Shown: positions 59,946-64,000 of the stretch, one piece after another
How the letters are laid out: each line of letters opens with the position of its first letter
Numbering within the stretch: position 1 is the stretch's first letter
Source: Glutamicibacter creatinolyticus
GTDB taxonomy: Bacteria; Actinomycetota; Actinomycetes; Actinomycetales; Micrococcaceae
Assembly (NCBI RefSeq): GCF_006094275.1
Contig: NZ_CP034412.1
Location: 1,426,001 to 1,490,000, forward strand
Reading direction: 5' to 3'
DNA: 64,000 bases
Made by a program: the position numbers and the translations under genes
The notes under the pieces: model-generated
Seen by the model: the letters and a program-made list of their open reading frames with translations, nothing else
What the model was told of the DNA's origin: nothing
Database searches by the model: none

Positions 59946-60974
59946 ATGAGTGAAGAACACGAAGTCGAGCCATCGGCCACCGCAGCGCCGCAGATCGACC
60001 CGGCAATCCAGCAACACCTGGAGGACTACCTGGGCTATCTGCTGTACCAACGCGGGCGCAGCGAAAACACCGTGCGTGCCTACGAAACGGACCTGCGATC
60101 ACTCTTTGTCTTCCTCGCCAGCCAACGGGTCACCGGTTTGGACCAGGTGACGATCGAAGAACTGCGTGGCTGGCTCGTGCGGATGCAGGAAGAGGGCCTG
60201 GGTCGCACCACCATGGCCCGCAGGATCTCTGCGGTCAAGAACTTCTTTGTCTGGGCCGACCGGCAAGACCTCATCGCCGAGGACCCCGCGCTCAGGCTCC
60301 AGGCACCCAAGAAGGAACGCCGGCTGCCGCACGTCCTGCAAACTGGACAAGTTGAACGGCTGCTGACCGACATCAAGGAACCCCGAACGGCTCCTTCGAA
60401 GTCGTCTCAGACTTCAGCGGATAATCCGGCGGGCCAGGACGGCGCCGCGCCCAGCGAAAAGGACGCGGCCCTGGCCGTACGCAACCAGGTCATTGGCGAG
60501 CTGCTCTACGCCAGCGGGCTGCGCATCAGCGAACTGGTGTCGCTCGACGTGGGCGATGTGGACTTCGAGCGGCGTGCCTTGCGGGTTCTGGGTAAGGGCA
60601 ACAAGGAACGGATGGTGCCCTTCGGGATTCCGGCCCAGCGGGCACTGGAGTTCTGGCTACGGCAGGCCCGAGAGCTACTCGCCTCCGCCGATGCCGGGAA
60701 CGCGTTGCTGATCGGTGCCCGCGGCGGCCGGCTGAATGTACGCCAGGCGCGCAAGGTAATTTCCGATGCCCTGGACAGGCTGGGGGATACCTCGGCCAGT
60801 GGCCCGCATGCCCTGCGGCACACGGTGGCCACGCACCTGCTCGACGGTGGGGCAGACCTGCGCGCCGTTCAGGAATTCTTGGGTCACTCCTCGCTGGCCA
60901 CCACCCAGCTGTACACGCATGTCTCGGTGGATCGCCTGCGCCAGAGCTACCAGCAGGCACACCCCCGGGCCTGA
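59946..60974 (+). CDS. xerC: Tyrosine recombinase XerC
   Basis: Site-specific recombinase of 342 residues for chromosome dimer resolution. Catalytic residues are all present: R193 (ASGLRISEL), K217 (GKGNKERM), H288/R291 (HALRHTVATH), H314 (LGHSSLAT) and nucleophile Y323 (TTQLYTHV). The N-terminal SAM-like domain (20-105) is normal, but an extra Ser/Thr/Pro/Ala-rich stretch (about 145-175) sits in the domain linker. The ATG at 59946 has no Shine-Dalgarno site; TACATT ends 7 bases upstream, so the transcript may be leaderless. Confidence 0.95.
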   Translation: MSEEHEVEPSATAAPQIDPAIQQHLEDYLGYLLYQRGRSENTVRAYETDLRSLFVFLASQRVTGLDQVTIEELRGWLVRMQEEGLGRTTMARRISAVKNFFVWADRQDLIAEDPALRLQAPKKERRLPHVLQTGQVERLLTDIKEPRTAPSKSSQTSADNPAGQDGAAPSEKDAALAVRNQVIGELLYASGLRISELVSLDVGDVDFERRALRVLGKGNKERMVPFGIPAQRALEFWLRQARELLASADAGNALLIGARGGRLNVRQARKVISDALDRLGDTSASGPHALRHTVATHLLDGGADLRAVQEFLGHSSLATTQLYTHVSVDRLRQSYQQAHPRA

Positions 60975-61119
60975 CGATTCACCGAGTGTTTACCCGGAAG
61001 TAGGCTTTGGCTGGCGAAAACACCAGGTTTTCAGGCAAGATAGAACTAGCACATTAAGAAATGCTGAATCTGTTGCGGTTGACGTAGGGGAAGACGATCA
61101 ACAGGTAACGGAGGATGGC

Positions 61120-61623
61120 ATGTCTGCGTCAATGACCAGGGGAGTTGTGTTCATTCACTCGGCCCCTGCCGCGCTATGCCCGCATCTGGAGTGGGCTATC
61201 GGGTCGGTGCTCGAGCAGCCAGTCCGCTTGGACTGGACCGAGCAGGAAGCCGCACCCGGACTTCGTCGCGCCGAAATTCAGTGGACCGCCCCGCAGGGCA
61301 CCGGTGCCGTCTTGGCATCCGCCATGCGCGGCTGGCAGCACCTGCGCTTTGAAATCACCGAGGAACCCAGCCAAGGCTGCGACGGCAGCCGCTGGTCCTT
61401 CACCCCGGAACTGGGAATTTTCCACGCCACCGTTGATACCGCCGGCAACATCATGGTCAGCGAGGACCGCATCCGCTGGGCCTACGAAAAGGGCGACGGC
61501 AACCCCTCGGTCTTCTACCAGGAGATGTCCATTGCCCTCGGTGAGGCGTGGGACGAAGAGCTCGAACCCTTCCGCCACGCCGGCGACGGCGCCCCGGTGC
61601 GCTGGCTCAACCAGGTCGTCTAA
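61120..61623 (+). CDS. DUF3145 family protein
   Basis: Protein of 167 residues from the ATG at 61120, which has GGAGG 6 bases upstream. MSASMTRGVVFIHSAP, LCPHLEWAIG, VRLDWTEQEAAPG and RWAYEKGDGN match the actinobacterial DUF3145 family, often encoded next to fab genes. Function unknown. It is separated from fabF here by a DHFR-like gene on the other strand. Confidence 0.92.
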   Translation: MSASMTRGVVFIHSAPAALCPHLEWAIGSVLEQPVRLDWTEQEAAPGLRRAEIQWTAPQGTGAVLASAMRGWQHLRFEITEEPSQGCDGSRWSFTPELGIFHATVDTAGNIMVSEDRIRWAYEKGDGNPSVFYQEMSIALGEAWDEELEPFRHAGDGAPVRWLNQVV

Positions 61624-61726
61624 CTACGACCCCGTACTTTCGCTAGTGGTGTAGACCGCTAGTCATCAAGTCTCCGAGTGAGTTGTCAGTGCTTTACCAG
61701 CACTGCTTGTTTGCCGCGAAGCCGGT

Positions 61727-61769
61727 AACGGCACGAGGGAGACCCGCATCGGGTCTACCTCGTGCCGTT
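61727..61769. terminator. Bidirectional terminator hairpin
   Basis: A perfect 12-base inverted repeat, AACGGCACGAGG (61727-61738) with 61758-61769, and an inner GACCC/GGGTC stem lie between convergent genes. It is followed by TT on the + strand. Confidence 0.8.
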
Positions 61770-61833
61770 TGGCATTTTCGTGAAGTCGCCATACGTCGGC
61801 GATAAGCGCTGTTTCAGGAACGCCTGAGTTCGG

Positions 61834-62409
61834 TCAGCGGATCACGTCGAAGACGTTCTTCTGGATGCCGTTGGAGTAGGCCTCCGACTCCACCAGTTGC
61901 AGCCTCTGGGCCTCCAGGGGCTTGTCGCTGAACAACCGCAGGCCCTCGCCGAGCAGGACCGGGAAGACCAGCAGGTGGTAGCGGTCCACCAGGCGGTGTT
62001 CCTGCAGGCAGTGCACCAGGGTGCCGCTGCCGTGCACAATGATGGGACCGCCGTCCCCGGCCCGCAGCCGGGCCACATCGGCCATGGAGCGCAGGATGGT
62101 GGTCTGGCCCCAGTTCTCCACCAGGTCGCGTTCCTCCAGCGTCGTGGAGACCACGTACTTGGGCTGGTCGTTGTAGTCGGCGAACTCCTCGTCCATGTCC
62201 GGCCAGACCCTGCTGAACTCCTGGTAGGTCCTGCGCCCCAGCAGCATGGCGGTGGCATCGGACTGTTCGATGGCCTTCAGCTCGTAGGCGGCCTCATCGG
62301 GCTGCACCAGGTTGAAGGTCCAGCCCGAATGCCGGTAGCCGCTCTCCCCGCCGGGGGCCTGCATGACGCCGTCGAGGGAGATGAGGGTGGTGACGATGAG
62401 GGTACGCAT
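61834..62409 (-). CDS. Dihydrofolate reductase-like (RibD C-terminal family) protein
   Basis: Protein of 191 residues with the RibD_C/DHFR fold: TLIVTTLISLDGVMQAPGG at the start, MLLGRRTYQEFSRVWP, YVVSTTL, and VHGSGTLVHCLQEHRLVDRYHLLVFPVLLGEG. These are widespread NADPH-dependent reductases of unknown substrate, distinct from folate DHFR. ATG start 2409-2407 within the 62 kb region, no clear ribosome-binding site. Lies between DUF3145 and fabF and is probably transcribed separately. Confidence 0.9.
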   Translation of the reverse strand: MRTLIVTTLISLDGVMQAPGGESGYRHSGWTFNLVQPDEAAYELKAIEQSDATAMLLGRRTYQEFSRVWPDMDEEFADYNDQPKYVVSTTLEERDLVENWGQTTILRSMADVARLRAGDGGPIIVHGSGTLVHCLQEHRLVDRYHLLVFPVLLGEGLRLFSDKPLEAQRLQLVESEAYSNGIQKNVFDVIR

Positions 62410-62553
62410 CCTGAGCCTTCCGCACGTGAACGTTTCCTGCGGCTGAACGTGCCAGCCGGGTCCGGTGCTCCCAAACTACCGGGCGCGCCCCGCCTTGGGA
62501 AGGGGATCCAGCCCGGCTGGAGGCGGTCGCTCCCGCCCCTGGTGGAGATGCCA

Positions 62554-62593
62554 AAGGGCGGCCGGCTCCCGTGCTGGGAAGCCGGCCGCCCTT
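62554..62593 (-). terminator. Intrinsic terminator after fabF
   Basis: A perfect 13-base stem (62581-62593 with 62554-62566) reads on the minus strand into a short T run (CCCTTTGG). It lies about 25 bases after the fabF stop. Confidence 0.75.
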
Positions 62594-62618
62594 GTACTGG
62601 CGTGCGTGGCTGGTGCAG

Positions 62619-63857
62619 CTAGATGCTGCGGATGGCCACGACGGCATTGTGCCCGCCGAAGCCGAAGGAGTTGTTCAGCGCCACGATCGAGCCCTCGCGC
62701 AGTTCCTGCGGCTGGCCGGTGACGACCTTCAGCGGGATGTCCGGGTCCTGGTTCTCCAGGTTGATGGTCACCGGGGTCTTGCGGTGGTAGACCGCCAGGG
62801 TGGAGAGCACCGACTCCACGGCGCCGGAGGCACCGAGCAGGTGGCCCATCTGCGACTTGGTGGCCGAAACCCACACGTCATCCAGCGCATCGCCCAAGGC
62901 GGCGCGCAGCGCGGTGTACTCGGGCTTGTCGCCCACCGGGGTGGAGGTGGCGTGCGCGTTGACGTGCACGACGTCCTCGGGCTGGATGCGCCCGTCGAAC
63001 ATGGCGGCCTTCAGCGCGCGGGTGGCGCCCAGCCCTTCCGGATCCGGGGCGGTGATGTGGAACGCGTCGGCGGTCACCGAGGAGCCGGCCAGTTCGGCGT
63101 AGATGCGCGCGCCGCGGGCCAGGGCGTGTTCCTCGGCCTCCAGCACCAGGGCGCCGGCACCCTCGCCCATGACGAAGCCGTCACGGTCCAGGTCGTAGGG
63201 GCGCGAGGCGCGCTGCGGGTCGTCGTTGCGCTTGGACAGGGCCTGCATGGAGGCGAACGCGGCGATCGGCATCGGGTGGATGGCCGCCTCGGCGCCGCCG
63301 ACCATGACCACGTCGGCCTTGCCGTTGCGGATCAAATCCAGTCCCACGTGCATGGCCTCGGTACCCGAGGCGCAGGCGGAGACCGGGGTGTGCGCCCCGC
63401 CCTTGGCACCCAGGTCCAGGGAGACGGCGGCGGCCGGGCCGTTGGGCATCAGCATCGGCACAGTCATCGGCAGCACGCGGCGCGGGCCCTTGGCCTTGAG
63501 CGTGTCCCAGGCGTCCAGCAGCGTCCACACCCCGCCGATGCCGGTGGCGAAGGCGACCGAGAGGCGGTCCGGGTCGACCTCTTCCAGACCCGAGTCCTTC
63601 CAGGCCTCGCGGGAGGCGACCACGGCGAACTGGGTGGAGGGGTCCATGCGCTTCATCTCCACGCGGGAGAGGGTTTCGCTGGCCGGGTTCGAGGCGCGCG
63701 CGGCGAAGGTCACCGGCAGCTGGTATTCCTCGACCCACTCGTCGGTGAGGGTGGCGGCGCCCGAGACGCCCTTGAGGGAATTGGCCCACAGGGTGGGCAC
63801 ATCCCCGCCAATGGGGGTGGTGGCTCCCAGGCCGGTGATCACTACTTTGCGCGCCAT
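62619..63857 (-). CDS. fabF: 3-oxoacyl-ACP synthase II (FabF)
   Basis: Condensing enzyme of 412 residues that elongates fatty acids on ACP. Catalytic Cys162 is in ACASGTEAM, H301 in VNAHATSTPVGD and H338 in SQMGHLLGASG, the Cys-His-His triad of KAS II. MARKVVITGLGATTPIG is the canonical start. In actinobacteria the gene usually follows fabD-fabH-acpP, so acpP should lie just beyond the right edge. A hairpin lies 98-135 bases before its start. Confidence 0.96.
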   Translation of the reverse strand: MARKVVITGLGATTPIGGDVPTLWANSLKGVSGAATLTDEWVEEYQLPVTFAARASNPASETLSRVEMKRMDPSTQFAVVASREAWKDSGLEEVDPDRLSVAFATGIGGVWTLLDAWDTLKAKGPRRVLPMTVPMLMPNGPAAAVSLDLGAKGGAHTPVSACASGTEAMHVGLDLIRNGKADVVMVGGAEAAIHPMPIAAFASMQALSKRNDDPQRASRPYDLDRDGFVMGEGAGALVLEAEEHALARGARIYAELAGSSVTADAFHITAPDPEGLGATRALKAAMFDGRIQPEDVVHVNAHATSTPVGDKPEYTALRAALGDALDDVWVSATKSQMGHLLGASGAVESVLSTLAVYHRKTPVTINLENQDPDIPLKVVTGQPQELREGSIVALNNSFGFGGHNAVVAIRSI

Positions 63858-63954
63858 CGTCTAACTCTCTACTGGGCGGGAAAACAAAAATCAGGGGGTG
63901 GGCCGTTCAACGGACCACATGCGTGGAAGGGCTGCTGCCACGCTCAGCGGCGGA

Positions 63955-63992
63955 CGTGGTCCGGCAGGTAGCTACTGTGCTGCCGGACCACG
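63955..63992 (-). repeat. Hairpin upstream of fabF
   Basis: Perfect 13-base inverted repeat, CGTGGTCCGGCAG (63955-63967) with 63980-63992, around a 12-base loop. It lies in the probable acpP-fabF gap and lacks a U-tract, so it may be a processing or stability element. Confidence 0.6.
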
Positions 63993-64000
63993 TCACGCGG

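Overview
The window is an actinobacterial chromosome segment, most likely from the family Micrococcaceae (Arthrobacter / Glutamicibacter / Paeniglutamicibacter-like). The evidence is the moderately high GC content, the order of housekeeping genes (rpmF-rnc-mutM-smc ... ftsY ... amt ... ffh ... rpsP-khpA-rimM-trmD-rplS-lepB ... rnhB-DUF2469 ... yraN-comM-dprA ... xerC ... DUF3145-fabF), and actinobacteria-restricted families such as DUF2469 and DUF3145. No rRNA, tRNA, CRISPR array, insertion sequence or prophage was recognised.

Layout. 1-6.2 kb: end of rpmF, rnc, mutM, a serine hydrolase on the other strand, and smc. 6.4-10 kb: a Tat-type exported beta-propeller protein with more AT-rich codon use than its neighbours, and an MFS transporter. 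10-13.8 kb: ftsY and an acyltransferase-3/SGNH membrane enzyme. 13.9-17.7 kb: a tightly packed five-gene operon (Ycf46-type AAA ATPase, DUF1257-like protein, DUF2997-like protein, membrane protein with a ComEA-type HhH domain, NrdG-like radical SAM protein) closed by a strong terminator. This is the best candidate for an undescribed system. 17.9-22.7 kb: ammonium transporter, alkyladenine glycosylase, ffh and an orphan solute-binding lipoprotein. 22.8-28 kb: two paralogous acyl-CoA synthetases flanking an unknown gene. 28-30.5 kb: a CDGSH protein overlapping a haem-oxygenase-like iron enzyme, with a divergent glycosyltransferase. 30.6-35.8 kb: secreted nuclease, VOC protein, lipoprotein, LysE exporter, thiolase. 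36-41.4 kb: lipid-anchored polysaccharide deacetylase, then the rpsP-khpA-rimM-trmD-rplS-lepB ribosome/secretion block. 41.8-47.5 kb: an insert between two signal peptidase genes carrying a sortase-anchored trypsin-like protease, a lipoprotein and a large LuxR-type (LAL) regulator. 48-51.2 kb: second lepB, rnhB, DUF2469, lipoprotein. 51.3-55.5 kb: a glycine betaine/proline-type ABC importer with two tandem binding proteins. 56-59 kb: yraN-comM-dprA. 59.1-64 kb: GNAT acetyltransferase, xerC, DUF3145, a DHFR-like reductase and fabF.

The housekeeping genes serve translation and protein targeting (S16, L19, RimM, TrmD, Ffh, FtsY, two signal peptidases), DNA maintenance (SMC, MutM, AAG, RNase HII, XerC, DprA) and lipid synthesis (FabF). 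Accessory modules sit between conserved blocks: the Ycf46 operon, the propeller protein, the acyl-CoA synthetase pair, the protease/LAL insert and the betaine importer. Starts were chosen from ribosome-binding sites and family alignments recalled from memory. Several differ from the longest open frame, and several appear to use GTG or TTG.
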